DNA of 64,000 nt, from contig JAEEVL010000017.1 in assembly GCA_016290875.1 (NCBI GenBank), forward strand, positions 1 to 64,000, given 5' to 3'. The notes below the pieces were generated by a model. It was not told the origin of the DNA and ran no database searches. It worked only from the letters and a program-made list of their open reading frames with translations. A program made the position numbers and the translations under genes. This stretch comes from Ruminococcus sp. (lineage in GTDB: Bacteria > Bacillota > Clostridia > Oscillospirales > Ruminococcaceae). Below are positions 50,585 through 60,225 of the stretch, one piece after another; the first letter of the stretch is position 1; the number at the start of each line of letters is the position of its first letter.

Positions 50585-51712
50585 TCAATCCTCATCAAAA
50601 TCATTATCAGTATCGTCGTAAATATCGCCGTACTTTTCAGCCATACGCTTTCTTGCTTCCTTGATCTTATCGCGGTCATACTTCTTTATCTCAGAACGAG
50701 AAGCCTTGGAATTGCCTGACTTCTTGCCGTTCTTAGCAGCATTCTGCTGATTAGCAAGTTCCTGCTGTTCGAGCATTTTTTGCATGAAAGTTTTCTTTTC
50801 AGGGTGCTTTTCAGCGTAGATACGAATTTTTTCTTTTTCCTTCTCATTGATAGCCTCTGTACGCTCGGGAGTAAAGTACTGATTGAGGCAGAAGGTTATG
50901 ATGAATGAGAAGAATGCGGACCAGATCCAGTAGAAACCAACACCTGCAGGTACGCTGAATGCGAACCATACTGAGAGGAGGGGGAAGAAATACATCATGA
51001 ATGTAAGACATCCGCCGCCCTGCATATTAGGATTTACTTTCTTCTGATGCATCTGGCTGTAAACTGATGACAGGAGCTGTGCAAGTCCCGCGAGTATCGG
51101 AATACAGAAAAGTATTATTGACTCACTGTTGTGCCAGTCTACATGTAAGGAAGGAACCTTACCGAGGTTTGCACCGAAAACGGTATAGTTCGTATTGAAA
51201 TCACGGACCTTGTCAAGGAATCCGTCACTAAGATGTGCATATTTTGAAGGCTCATCACTGAGGTCACTCATAATTTTAAGCTCACATCTGAGGTTAGAGA
51301 GCTTAGTACCTGCTATTTTAGCAGCTTCGCTTCTTACGCCCTTTGAGAATCTGAGAATGTGTGTGATAGGCTTATATACAACGTCGAGAACTCCGAAGAG
51401 GAGAAACATCTGTATAAAAGCCGGAAGACAGCTTCCCATTGGGTTTATGCCTTCCTGGATATACAGCTTCTGCTGTTCTTCCTGAAGACGCTGGGGGTTA
51501 TTTGAATAGCTCTTGCGGAGCTTTTCGAGCTTTGGGCTCAACAGCTGCATACGAGCTGCGTTTTTCTGCGTTTTGTAATTTACCGGAAGAAGAATAAGCT
51601 TGGTGACTACCGTGAATAATATGATAGCCACAGCATAGTTATTAACGAAATGGTAAATAAGCATCATAAGGTATCCGAAGGGGATACCGACAATATCATA
51701 AAGTGCGTTCAA
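50585..51712 (-). CDS. yidC: Membrane protein insertase YidC
   Basis: A 375-residue protein of the YidC/Oxa1/SpoIIIJ family. It has five membrane helices, LFTVVTKLILLPVNYKTQKNAARM near the first cytosolic loop, and a long basic C-terminal tail. It inserts membrane proteins with or without Sec. It has no lipoprotein signal. An insert of about 90 residues after the second helix is larger than in Bacillus. The start is TTG, with GAGGG seven bases upstream. Confidence 0.92.
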   Translation of the reverse strand: MNALYDIVGIPFGYLMMLIYHFVNNYAVAIILFTVVTKLILLPVNYKTQKNAARMQLLSPKLEKLRKSYSNNPQRLQEEQQKLYIQEGINPMGSCLPAFIQMFLLFGVLDVVYKPITHILRFSKGVRSEAAKIAGTKLSNLRCELKIMSDLSDEPSKYAHLSDGFLDKVRDFNTNYTVFGANLGKVPSLHVDWHNSESIILFCIPILAGLAQLLSSVYSQMHQKKVNPNMQGGGCLTFMMYFFPLLSVWFAFSVPAGVGFYWIWSAFFSFIITFCLNQYFTPERTEAINEKEKEKIRIYAEKHPEKKTFMQKMLEQQELANQQNAAKNGKKSGNSKASRSEIKKYDRDKIKEARKRMAEKYGDIYDDTDNDFDED

Positions 51713-51750
51713 AGTTCATCCCTCATAGTCGTTTTATTGTCATCCTGATT

Positions 51751-52023
51751 CTAATCAAGATCGTCAGGCGCTATGTCCTGGTAATGATACTTTCTGACTT
51801 TAAACGTAAATTTTTCCGGAACGGGATCAAATCCTCCCATGGACCATGGATTACAGCGCAGTATCCTCCACCCGGCAAGAAGAAAGCCTCTTATGAAGCC
51901 GAATCTCTTAAAAGCCGTTAGAGCATAGCTGCTGCAAGTAGGATGATACTTGCATTTTGCCGGAAAAAGCGGAGAAATACACTTCTGATAAAACCTGATC
52001 AGAAGGACAGCGATATACCTCAT
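51751..52023 (-). CDS. yidD: Membrane protein insertion efficiency factor YidD
   Basis: A 90-residue protein with the family signature [29 protein letters not shown] and a GFDPVPEKF end. It sits between rnpA and yidC and overlaps the rnpA stop by four bases, the usual arrangement. It assists YidC-dependent insertion at the membrane. Confidence 0.95.
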   Translation of the reverse strand: MRYIAVLLIRFYQKCISPLFPAKCKYHPTCSSYALTAFKRFGFIRGFLLAGWRILRCNPWSMGGFDPVPEKFTFKVRKYHYQDIAPDDLD

Positions 52024-52388
52024 TTTTTTCTGTTTGCAGGATCAAAGCTCCTGAACATCTTATTTATTTCGGTGACGCCGTATTTTTCCATATAAGCGCA
52101 GTACTCCTGCGATTTAACTTCACACAGCTGAGTTCTCGCAACTATGACTATATCCATGCCGACAGGAAGGCTTATCTCATTCTGACGGTAAGCCAGACGG
52201 ATCAGTCTCTTGGCTCTGTTGCGGCACACGGCATTTCCGACCTTTTTGCCCGCGGTAATACCGAGACGATTATAAGGTCTGCCGTTTGGTCTGACATATA
52301 TCACAGAATATTTACAGGCTGAATATCTGCCCTTCTTATATAGAGCGAGAAAATCTCTGTTATCATTCAAAATTTCCGTATAAAGCAT
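52020..52388 (-). CDS. rnpA: Ribonuclease P protein component
   Basis: A 122-residue protein with the RNR motif region [16 protein letters not shown] and an N-terminal [14 protein letters not shown] like other RnpA. It is the protein subunit of RNase P, which trims tRNA 5' ends. The ATG at 52388 fits homologues. The ribosome site is weak, and an upstream in-frame GTG lies inside the terminator that follows rpmH, so it is rejected. Confidence 0.93.
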   Translation of the reverse strand: MLYTEILNDNRDFLALYKKGRYSACKYSVIYVRPNGRPYNRLGITAGKKVGNAVCRNRAKRLIRLAYRQNEISLPVGMDIVIVARTQLCEVKSQEYCAYMEKYGVTEINKMFRSFDPANRKK

Positions 52389-52409
52389 AAAAATACCATA
52401 AAAATTAAC

Positions 52410-52440
52410 AAAAAAGACCACAAAAATAGATTTTGTGGTC
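52410..52440 (-). terminator. Terminator/attenuator between rpmH and rnpA
   Basis: On the minus strand GACCACAAAA/TTTTGTGGTC is followed by TTTTTTG, seven bases after the rpmH stop. It would make rpmH mRNA more abundant than rnpA mRNA. Confidence 0.85.
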
Positions 52441-52447
52441 AGCGTCG

Positions 52448-52582
52448 TTAGTGAGTTAATCTTGCTCTGCCCTTAGATCTTCTACGAGCTAAAACCTTTC
52501 TGCCGTTCTTAGTAGACATTCTCTTCATAAAGCCGTGCTCTTTCTTTCTGTGGAGCTTCTTAGGCTGGTATGTTCTTTTCAT
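52448..52582 (-). CDS. rpmH: 50S ribosomal protein L34
   Basis: A 44-residue basic protein, [18 protein letters not shown] at the start and [12 protein letters not shown] at the end, the near-invariant L34 sequence. GAGGAGG lies before the ATG at 52582. It is the first leftward gene from the origin and has a perfect promoter. Confidence 0.98.
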   Translation of the reverse strand: MKRTYQPKKLHRKKEHGFMKRMSTKNGRKVLARRRSKGRARLTH

Positions 52583-52686
52583 TATGAGATCCTCCTCTCT
52601 GCTCTGTTGATATAACTGAGAATATCCGGGGGATATTCTTATAGTTGTAGGACATGCGGACATACTTGTCAGCATTACACTAATAG

Positions 52687-52715
52687 ATTATAACTTAAAA
52701 TAATGCGTATGTCAA
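52687..52715 (-). promoter_or_regulatory. rpmH promoter
   Basis: TTGACA, a 17-base spacer and TATAAT read on the minus strand, a consensus match. Confidence 0.9.
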
Positions 52716-53002
52716 GCGGTTTGAAAAAATTTTCTGAAAAAAGTGGGATTTTCAGTTTTTTTACCAATAGCCCGTTGACAGCCAAGCGGAAATTTTGTCC
52801 CAATTCACTTAAAAGGCTGACGATGCTTTTATGCCGTAAAAATCGTCAAAATAGCTTTTAACATTGCCTTTCAACATTTTCATTACCGATTCTGGCGTGG
52901 ATAAGCCTGTTTTATACCTGTAATTCAACACAGTTTTCAACAATTTGTGAGTTTATGTTGAGAACAGCCGTTAATTTTTAAATCTTTCACATTGAAAATC
53001 GC
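52716..53002. other. Intergenic region between rpmH and dnaA, left part of the origin
   Basis: It contains one near-consensus DnaA box (CGTGGATAA at 52896-52904, one mismatch to TGTGGATAA), TTTCAACA at 52869 and TTTTCAACA at 52934. No gene is seen. It is AT-rich, as expected for an origin region. Confidence 0.5.
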
Positions 53003-53031
53003 TTGCAATTTCTGAGACGATATGCTATAAT
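53003..53031 (+). promoter_or_regulatory. dnaA promoter
   Basis: TTGCAA, a 17-base spacer and TATAAT lie 67 bases before the dnaA start. Confidence 0.8.
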
Positions 53032-53098
53032 ATATGTATATTATTATTATAGGGAAGTATCGTTTCTTTCCCAGCTACAATTTCTACGGAGGTCTAAA

Positions 53099-54466
53099 AT
53101 GAATTCGTTTGAGGAAGTTTTTGAAAATGTAAAGAAATACTGCCTTCAGAAAAATATCCCCGCAATTGCAATAACTACATGGATCGATCAGATGAAACCC
53201 GTAAGCTTCAATGGTTCTGAAGCTGTTTTTACTGTTCAGACCGATTTTCAGAGAGATATAGTCTCAAATAAATACGGCGATATACTTGAAGAAGCGTTCC
53301 TTAATATACTTGGATTCGATGTAAAAGTCATAATCAAGAGCGAGAGCGATGAATCAAATAAGATAAAGGTCCCGACCGACGACGAGCTCGAGCAGAAGCA
53401 CGCTGAGCTCGAAAAGACCTATAAATTTGCTAACTATGACTATACTTTCGATACCTTTATCGAGGGCAGATCCAATGAGTTTGCGCTTGCCTGCAGTAAG
53501 TCAGTTGCAAAGAACTGCGGCGAAAAGGCTGTTCCTGACTACAACCCGCTGTTTATCTACGGTCCTTCCGGAATGGGCAAGACTCACCTTATCACAGCTA
53601 TCGCTAACGAAGTAAGAAAGAACCACCCGGATTTCAACATCGTGTACGTTACCAGTGAGACCTTTGGAAGCGACCTCGTAAACGCTCTCAACAACGGTCT
53701 TATCTCTGATTTCCACGACAAATACAGAAATGCCGATATCCTCCTCATAGACGACGTACAGTTCTTCTCAGGAAAAGAACGTATGCAGGAGGAATTCTTC
53801 CACACATTCTATAAGCTCCACCAGGAGGGCAGACAGATCGTTATCACATCAGATAAGCCCCCGAAGGAACTCCTTACACTTGAAGAAAGACTCAGAACAC
53901 GTTTTGAGGGCGGTCTTATCGCTGATATTTCAGCTCCTGACTATGAGACAAGACTCGCTATCATCAACAGAAAGTCCGAGCTCTTAGAACTCAAAATGCC
54001 CAGCGAGGTCGCTGAGTTTATGGCAAATCGCCTTAAATCAAATATCCGTCAGCTCGAAGGCGCAGTTGTACGCCTCAAGGCTCTCAATCACTTCGCAGGC
54101 AGCCCGATAACCATTTCAATGGCTCAGAGCGTTATCAGAGACGTTCTCACAGACGAGCAGCCTATCCCGATCACAGTTGAAAAGATAATCTCTGAGGTAT
54201 CCACCGTTTACGGCGTTTCCGCAGAGGATATACGCTCCAACAAGCGTTCCGCTCAGATCTCTATTGCACGTAAGGTAGCTATCTACGTTGTACGTGAGAT
54301 AACACAGATGCCTCTTGCTTCTATCGGCACTGAATTCGGCGGAAGAGACCACTCTACCATCGTCTACTCTGTTACAAGCGTCGGCGATGCTATGGCAAAG
54401 GATCCTAACCTCAAGAGCCTTGTCGATGACATTATCAAGAACATACGCGACAAGAGCAAGGTGTGA
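53099..54466 (+). CDS. dnaA: Chromosomal replication initiator DnaA
   Basis: A 455-residue protein. Domain I lies at residues 1-90 with a short linker. The AAA+ domain has Walker A GPSGMGKTHL and Walker B LLIDDVQFF. C-terminal domain IV has the DnaA-box-binding signature GGRDHSTIVYSV. It opens the origin in its ATP form. The ATG at 53099 is fixed by GGAGG; the frame extends upstream through the promoter and is not used. Confidence 0.98.
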   Translation: MNSFEEVFENVKKYCLQKNIPAIAITTWIDQMKPVSFNGSEAVFTVQTDFQRDIVSNKYGDILEEAFLNILGFDVKVIIKSESDESNKIKVPTDDELEQKHAELEKTYKFANYDYTFDTFIEGRSNEFALACSKSVAKNCGEKAVPDYNPLFIYGPSGMGKTHLITAIANEVRKNHPDFNIVYVTSETFGSDLVNALNNGLISDFHDKYRNADILLIDDVQFFSGKERMQEEFFHTFYKLHQEGRQIVITSDKPPKELLTLEERLRTRFEGGLIADISAPDYETRLAIINRKSELLELKMPSEVAEFMANRLKSNIRQLEGAVVRLKALNHFAGSPITISMAQSVIRDVLTDEQPIPITVEKIISEVSTVYGVSAEDIRSNKRSAQISIARKVAIYVVREITQMPLASIGTEFGGRDHSTIVYSVTSVGDAMAKDPNLKSLVDDIIKNIRDKSKV

Positions 54467-54937
54467 TCTGTTAACGTTAAAAAAGTTGAAAACCTGTATA
54501 TCAACATAGTTTTCAACACTGTGTTAAAAACTATTTCGTGATTCATTCTGTATTCTGTGCGGAAAAATTTCCTCGGAAATCGTTTTTCAACATCAGGTCA
54601 CATTTCAACTTCAACACTTTTTGGAAAATTCAGACGGCGGAAATTTCAGCTCCGGTCAATCAACATTTTTCTCAACTTATACTCAACATCTTTTCACTGC
54701 TTCCACACTAAAAAGACCTCTGAAAAGAGTTTATCACATTTTTCCAAGATATGACAACAGCGCATTGTGGACGAGTTTAAGGCTGTCCTGCGCGGTTTGA
54801 AGTATGTCCTGACTTTTCCACCGACTATACTATAACAACAATTATATCTATTCATATCATATCATTCATATTGCTCCGCATTTGTATCATTTCATTTCAA
54901 AGCGGACAATGCAAGTTTTACCGGAGGTAACCAAACA
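54467..54937. other. dnaA-dnaN intergenic region, candidate oriC core
   Basis: There are 471 bases without a gene, AT-rich, with many TCAAC(A/T) words. TTTTCAACA occurs at 54510-54518 and 54584-54592, and its inverse near 54485. Consensus TTATCCACA boxes are absent; weak relatives include TGTGGACGA near 54769 and TTTTCCACC near 54816. Position between dnaA and dnaN and the strand switch nearby mark it as oriC. Confidence 0.6.
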
Positions 54938-56041
54938 ATGAGATTCATTTGCAGCAAAGACGCTCTCAGCGAAGCTATCGGCAACGTATCCAGAGCCGTA
55001 TCCCCTAAATCAACTATACCGGCTCTTGAAGGAATTAAGGTCAGAATAAGCAGCGGAAGCGTTGAGCTTACTGCATATAACCTTGAAATGGGCGTCCGTA
55101 CTTCTATCAGTGCTGAAACTGAAGGAGAGGGCGAATTCGTCGTAAGCGCACGTCTTTTCAATGAGTTCACAAGACGTATGTCAGGCAGCGATATTACTTT
55201 CGATGTAAGTGACGATCTTGTTATAAATATTTCTTGCAGCGCTACAGAGTGCAGCTTTTCTGGAATGTCGGCGGATGAGTTCCCCGATCTCCCGAAGGTC
55301 GATTCAGAGCGTTGCTTTACTGTAAAGCAGACAGTTCTCCGTTCAATGATAACTCAGACAAGCTATGCAGCTTCTCTCAATGAGAGCAAGCCTGTTCTCA
55401 CAGGAGAGCTTTTCGATATAGAAAACGGCAGCTTCAATCTCGTAGCTATCGACGGTTTCCGTCTTGCTATCAGAAACGAACTGACAGACTGCAGCGAGAA
55501 TTATCACTTTGTAGTACCTAAGAAGGCTCTTCTCGAGCTCTCAACTCTCATCAAGGATGATGATGAGAAGGTCTGCAAGATATTCACCAATGACAGACAT
55601 ATCATCTTCGAGCTTGACAATGTAATTGTTATTTCACGTCTTCTCGAGGGTGCTTTCCATAACTATAAGCTCAGTATCCCCAACGGATTTAAAACAGAAG
55701 TCATCATAAACAAGAGAGATTTTGCTACTTGTCTTGAAAGATGTTCACTTCTTATCGACGACAAGAACAAGTCACCTATCCGCTGTGAAGTAGGCAACGG
55801 TGTTATGAAGATCAACTGTAAGACCGGTATAGGCAGGATAAATGATGCTATCTCCGCTGATATTTCGGGTGAAACAGTTACTATCGGCTTTAATAACAAG
55901 CTTATGCTCGAAGCACTCAGAGCTGCTGAGGGCGACAAGGTAAGAGTTCGCTTCAACGGCGCTATGAAGGTCATAGAGATGCTTCCGCTCGAGGGTGAGA
56001 GCTACATATTCCTCATTATGCCAATACAGCTCAAAAACTGA
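54938..56041 (+). CDS. dnaN: DNA polymerase III sliding clamp beta subunit
   Basis: A 367-residue protein of three clamp domains. It begins MRFICSKDALSEAIGNVSRAV and ends in IMPIQLKN, the usual MPI/MPVR clamp terminus. It forms a ring dimer that tethers the replicative polymerase. CCGGAGG precedes the ATG. Confidence 0.97.
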   Translation: MRFICSKDALSEAIGNVSRAVSPKSTIPALEGIKVRISSGSVELTAYNLEMGVRTSISAETEGEGEFVVSARLFNEFTRRMSGSDITFDVSDDLVINISCSATECSFSGMSADEFPDLPKVDSERCFTVKQTVLRSMITQTSYAASLNESKPVLTGELFDIENGSFNLVAIDGFRLAIRNELTDCSENYHFVVPKKALLELSTLIKDDDEKVCKIFTNDRHIIFELDNVIVISRLLEGAFHNYKLSIPNGFKTEVIINKRDFATCLERCSLLIDDKNKSPIRCEVGNGVMKINCKTGIGRINDAISADISGETVTIGFNNKLMLEALRAAEGDKVRVRFNGAMKVIEMLPLEGESYIFLIMPIQLKN

Positions 56042-56100
56042 TAATCAACTAAAAATCACAGAAAATACCTCTGATCATCTTACAGCAGGGAGTTGAGACT

Positions 56101-56532
56101 ATGAGATACAGAACATTTCCTCATGCAAAGGCTGCTACTGTTTTTTCCTGGGTGACGGGCGTTATATCAGCTCTTGCGGTGCTTACTGCGGCTGTACTTG
56201 GTGCGCTGCTTGTATTTGCGAGAGTTGTACAGAAGAAAAATGTCAAGATATTCGGTTTGCGCTATAAAGTAGATTCAGACTGGATAAAACTTGAGGTAAT
56301 ACTGATAATAGCCGGTATATTGCTTGCACTTGCTTCAAAATATCTCGGACGTAAGCTTGCTGAACTCACTATCCGCAGAAAAATAAAAGGCAGCGTCAAA
56401 TTTGCCTATAATTACTGTTCTGAGGATCCGAGCTATTACAAGTACGCTGTGTCTTTGAACAGAGATTTTGCAAGAAAATACGGTCTTGATCTCAATACTC
56501 TGAAGATAGTTGAAAGAAAAAGAAGAAAATAA
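56101..56532 (+). CDS. Two-helix membrane protein of unknown function
   Basis: A 143-residue protein. Helices lie at about residues 13-40 and 60-82, followed by a basic cytosolic tail ending in VERKRRK. It is probably cotranscribed with dnaN and the S4 gene. I do not recognise the family; it is not among the usual dnaN-recF neighbours. CAGGGAG precedes the ATG. Confidence 0.75.
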   Translation: MRYRTFPHAKAATVFSWVTGVISALAVLTAAVLGALLVFARVVQKKNVKIFGLRYKVDSDWIKLEVILIIAGILLALASKYLGRKLAELTIRRKIKGSVKFAYNYCSEDPSYYKYAVSLNRDFARKYGLDLNTLKIVERKRRK

Positions 56533-56544
56533 CAGGTGATCTTA

Positions 56545-56757
56545 ATGAGTAAAAATTCAATAAAAATAACTACGGAATTCATCAAGCTTGATGCTCTTCT
56601 CAAATTTGCGTCAATGGTCGGTTCCGGCGGAGAGGCTAAAACTCTCATTCAGAATGGTGAAGTTCTCGTAAACGGCGAGGTCTGCACTATGCGAGGCAAG
56701 AAAATACGTCCCGGCGACACAGTTTCTCTCGATGATAACGAGGTAACGGTGGAGTGA
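56545..56757 (+). CDS. yaaA: S4-domain RNA-binding protein (YaaA/RlbA type)
   Basis: A 70-residue protein made almost wholly of an S4 fold: [21 protein letters not shown], then [19 protein letters not shown]. It always lies between dnaN and recF in Firmicutes. RNA-binding is expected from the fold; the exact role is unsettled. AGGTGA fits the ATG at 56545 better than the GTG at 56536. Its stop overlaps recF by four bases. Confidence 0.92.
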   Translation: MSKNSIKITTEFIKLDALLKFASMVGSGGEAKTLIQNGEVLVNGEVCTMRGKKIRPGDTVSLDDNEVTVE

Positions 56758-57902
56758 TAGTCACCTACGCCGATATAGACGGTTTCAGGAACCTCAGCGG
56801 TATATCCTTTGAGCCCGATCCTAAGTATAATATCATCGTTGGACCAAATGCTCAGGGCAAGACAAATCTGCTTGAGGCAATGTGGATACTTTCCGGCTGC
56901 AGGAGCTTCCGCGGTTCAAAGGAAAAGGATTTCATATGCCTGACCGGTAACCGTATGTGTTCAAAGATAAAGCTCAGGGACAGTGTCCGTGAGCAGAAGA
57001 TTATCTACGAAATGATAAAAAGCGCGGCTTCTCCTAAGCAGATAACGCTAAACGGCGTAAAGCAGAAAGGCACAAGGGCGCTGTTTGATGTTTTCAAGTG
57101 TATAGCCTTCATACCGGATGACGTTGAGATAATCAAGGGTTCACCGGAAAAAAGAAGGAATTTTGTGGATATGGCGGCTTCACAGCTTAATCCTGTGTTT
57201 GTTGTCCACATAGCAAAGCATAACGCTATCATGAATCAGAGAAATGCTCTGCTGAAAGGTATAATGCAGGGCACTACATCGCCTGATATTCTTGAAATAT
57301 GGGACAGACAGGCGGCTCATGAGGGTTCAGTAATATCGTATATGAGAAATGAGTATGTCGCTAAGATCAACGAGATATGCGGCAGACTTTACAGGACTAT
57401 TTCAGGCGGAGAGGAAGAACTCGAGCTTGAATACAGGTCAAACGTTTTCCGGGCTGAGGACTTCGGGACGCCTTGCGGAAACGAGGCATATGAGCGATAT
57501 TATCAGAAACTCAGAGAAACGTCGGATTATGACATCCGTACCGGTTCAACGCATACTGGAGTGAACCGCGATGAGATAGTTATCAGGATAAACGGAGTCA
57601 GCGCACGCGATTTTGGTTCGCAGGGACAGGTAAAAAGTGCAGCGCTTGTTATGAAGCTTGCTCAGGCAGAGATATTCACAAAGCGCTGTAAGGACTCCCC
57701 TGTGATATTCCTCGATGACGTTATGGGCGAGCTTGACGAGAATCGTCAGAGATTCGTCTTTGATATAATCAAAGATATGCAGGTTTTTCTTACAACGCCG
57801 AATGAAAGCGCACTTCTTCCAGAAATAAAGGGAAAGATACTGCGTATCAGCGAGGGCAGGATAACGGAGGAAACTGACAATGTATCTTCATATAGGGAAT
57901 AA
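56754..57902 (+). CDS. recF: DNA replication and repair protein RecF
   Basis: A 382-residue SMC-like ATPase with Walker [14 protein letters not shown], a signature segment around [17 protein letters not shown] and Walker [17 protein letters not shown]. It loads RecA at gaps with RecO and RecR. The start is GTG at 56754, overlapping the previous stop. Its end overlaps the DUF370 gene by 23 bases. Confidence 0.96.
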   Translation: MIVTYADIDGFRNLSGISFEPDPKYNIIVGPNAQGKTNLLEAMWILSGCRSFRGSKEKDFICLTGNRMCSKIKLRDSVREQKIIYEMIKSAASPKQITLNGVKQKGTRALFDVFKCIAFIPDDVEIIKGSPEKRRNFVDMAASQLNPVFVVHIAKHNAIMNQRNALLKGIMQGTTSPDILEIWDRQAAHEGSVISYMRNEYVAKINEICGRLYRTISGGEEELELEYRSNVFRAEDFGTPCGNEAYERYYQKLRETSDYDIRTGSTHTGVNRDEIVIRINGVSARDFGSQGQVKSAALVMKLAQAEIFTKRCKDSPVIFLDDVMGELDENRQRFVFDIIKDMQVFLTTPNESALLPEIKGKILRISEGRITEETDNVSSYRE

Positions 57903-58137
57903 CTACTCTGTGGATACAAGAGAGATAATTGGAGTTTTCGACATCGAGAACACAACTGTTGAAAAGTGTACCAAGATACTGCTTGAACGTGCAGAAAAGG
58001 AACGCCACTGTGTTTATACCACTTATGAGATGCCGAAAAGCTTTATCATAACTGTAAAAAACGGTACAGAAAAGGTCTATATCTCGCAGCTTTCAGCAGC
58101 AACTCTCCGTAAACGCCTTGAAAACGGCGGATTTTGA
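57880..58137 (+). CDS. remB: DUF370 protein, RemB-like (extracellular matrix regulator family)
   Basis: An 85-residue protein beginning [25 protein letters not shown], the family signature. In Bacillus, the gene between recF and gyrB is remB; its paralogue RemA activates biofilm matrix genes. The gene starts inside the end of recF with GGAGG just before it. The role here is inferred from position and family only. Confidence 0.88.
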   Translation: MYLHIGNNYSVDTREIIGVFDIENTTVEKCTKILLERAEKERHCVYTTYEMPKSFIITVKNGTEKVYISQLSAATLRKRLENGGF

Positions 58138-58154
58138 TATTAATGCGTAATTCG

Positions 58155-58217
58155 TAATTCATAATGCGTAATTACGCGGAATAACGAATATTATTATTAA
58201 TTTTGCATTATGAATTA
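58155..58217. repeat. Small inverted-repeat element between remB and gyrB
   Basis: TAATTCATAATGC (58155-58167) is repeated inverted as GCATTATGAATTA (58205-58217), with further GTAATTC and AATTATGAATT copies on both sides. It resembles a short palindromic genome repeat or MITE-like element placed just before the gyrB ribosome site. Confidence 0.6.
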
Positions 58218-58246
58218 TGAATTGAAACAACCTTTGGAGGTAAAAA

Positions 58247-60214
58247 ATGAGTCAGCAGAATAATTATGACGAAAACGACATACAAGTTCTGGAAGGACTT
58301 GAGGCAGTCCGCAAAAGACCGGGTATGTACATCGGTTCGACAGGTCCCGGCGGTCTCCACCACCTTGTCTACGAGATAGTTGACAACTCCATAGACGAAG
58401 CTCTTGCAGGATACTGTACCGAGATAACCGTTGAGATACTTCCCGGCGATGTTATCCGTGTTTCCGATAACGGACGTGGTATACCTGTTGGTATCCACCC
58501 TAAGGAAGGAATATCAGCTGCAACTGTTGTTTATACGATCCTCCATGCCGGCGGTAAGTTCGGCGGCGGCGGATACAAGGTATCAGGCGGTCTCCACGGT
58601 GTTGGTGCTTCCGTCGTAAATGCTCTTTCCGAATGGCTCGAGCTCACTGTCAAGGACGGCGAGAATGTATGGTTCCAGCGCTTTGAACGCGGCCATTACG
58701 ACGAACAGCTCAAGACTATCGGCAAAACGAACGAGACCGGTACTTCCGTAATGTTCAAGGCTGACGGAGAGATATTCGAGAGCACAGTATATGACTATGA
58801 GGTACTCCTCAAGAGACTCCGTGAACAGGCTTTCCTCAATGCCGGTATAAAGATAGTTTTCACTGATAAGCGCGACAGCGAAAATGTAATCGGTGAAACT
58901 CTTCACTATGAAGGCGGTATCCGCCAGTTCGTTGAGCATATACATACTACAAGAGGACTTGAGTCGCTCAGCGGCGAAGTAATCTATGTTTCCGGAACTC
59001 AGGGGGATTCATTCGCTGAGATAGCTCTTCAGTACAACGACAGCTATAATCCGGTAATACTTTCATTTGCAAATAATATTCACACTAAAGACGGTGGTTC
59101 TCACGAGACCGGCTTCAAGAATGCACTCGTTAAGGTAATCAACGAGTACGGCAAGAAGTTCGGTAAGTTCAAGGAAAAAGAGAGCTCAAAGAAGAGCAAG
59201 GACGCTCCTAAGAAAGAAATAGAGAGTCTTAAAAAGGATGATGTTCTCGAAGGTCTTACAGCTATCGTATCTGTTAAACTTACCGAGTGTGAGTTTGAGG
59301 GACAGACAAAGGGACGTCTCGGAAATCCCGAAGTAAAGCCCTTTGTTGAGAAACTTGTTACTGAGAAGCTCATGAATTTCCTTGAGGAAAATCCTGATAT
59401 TGCAAATATCATCTTTGAAAAGTGTCTTTCAGCTTACAGAGCAAGAGAAGCTGCTAAGCGTGCAAGAGAGAACGAGCGTAAGAAAAATGCGTTCGGAAAT
59501 AACTCCATGCCAGAAAAACTTGCTGACTGCGCTGAACGCGACAACCGCTACACTGAAGTGTACATCGTCGAGGGAGATTCTGCGGGCGGTTCTGCAAAAC
59601 AAGGACGTGACCGCCGCTATCAGGCTATACTTCCTCTCTGGGGAAAGATGCTCAACGTTGAAAAGGCTCGTATTGACCGAATCTACGGCAACGATAAGCT
59701 TGAACCTGTCGTAACTGCTCTCGGAACAGGTATCGGCGAGGACTTCGATATTGAGAAACTTCGTTACGGTAAAGTCATCATCATGGCCGATGCCGACGTT
59801 GACGGTATGCATATCAGAACACTTCTTCTCACATTCTTCTTCCGCTATATGAGACCTCTTATCACTAACGGAAATGTCTATATAGCTCAGCCGCCGCTTT
59901 TCAGAGTTGAGCGCAAGAAGAAGATATGCTACGCTTTCTCTGACGAGGAGAGAGACAGGTATATAGCAGAGCTTTCCGAGGACGGAAAGTACAAGGACGT
60001 TGAAGTTCAGCGTTACAAAGGTCTTGGTGAGATGGATCCCGAACAGCTCTGGGAAACAACTATGGATCCCGAACGCCGTACTATCGTCAAGATAGGTATG
60101 GAGGATGCTCTCAAGGCTGATGAGATATTTACCATACTTATGGGCGATAAGGTAGAGCCGCGACGCAACTTCATCGAGAAAAACGCCAAGTTCGCACAGG
60201 ACCTTGATATATGA
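58247..60214 (+). CDS. gyrB: DNA gyrase subunit B
   Basis: A 655-residue type IIA topoisomerase subunit. The GHKL ATPase has EIVDNSIDEALAG, DNGRGIPVG and GLHGVGASVVNAL. The TOPRIM domain has VEGDSAGGSAKQGRDRRYQA and MADADVDGMHIRTLLLTF. The C-terminus RNFIEKNAKFAQDLDI is typical. With GyrA it supercoils DNA. TTTGGAGG precedes the ATG. Confidence 0.97.
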   Translation: MSQQNNYDENDIQVLEGLEAVRKRPGMYIGSTGPGGLHHLVYEIVDNSIDEALAGYCTEITVEILPGDVIRVSDNGRGIPVGIHPKEGISAATVVYTILHAGGKFGGGGYKVSGGLHGVGASVVNALSEWLELTVKDGENVWFQRFERGHYDEQLKTIGKTNETGTSVMFKADGEIFESTVYDYEVLLKRLREQAFLNAGIKIVFTDKRDSENVIGETLHYEGGIRQFVEHIHTTRGLESLSGEVIYVSGTQGDSFAEIALQYNDSYNPVILSFANNIHTKDGGSHETGFKNALVKVINEYGKKFGKFKEKESSKKSKDAPKKEIESLKKDDVLEGLTAIVSVKLTECEFEGQTKGRLGNPEVKPFVEKLVTEKLMNFLEENPDIANIIFEKCLSAYRAREAAKRARENERKKNAFGNNSMPEKLADCAERDNRYTEVYIVEGDSAGGSAKQGRDRRYQAILPLWGKMLNVEKARIDRIYGNDKLEPVVTALGTGIGEDFDIEKLRYGKVIIMADADVDGMHIRTLLLTFFFRYMRPLITNGNVYIAQPPLFRVERKKKICYAFSDEERDRYIAELSEDGKYKDVEVQRYKGLGEMDPEQLWETTMDPERRTIVKIGMEDALKADEIFTILMGDKVEPRRNFIEKNAKFAQDLDI

Positions 60215-60225
60215 CGGAGAGCAAT

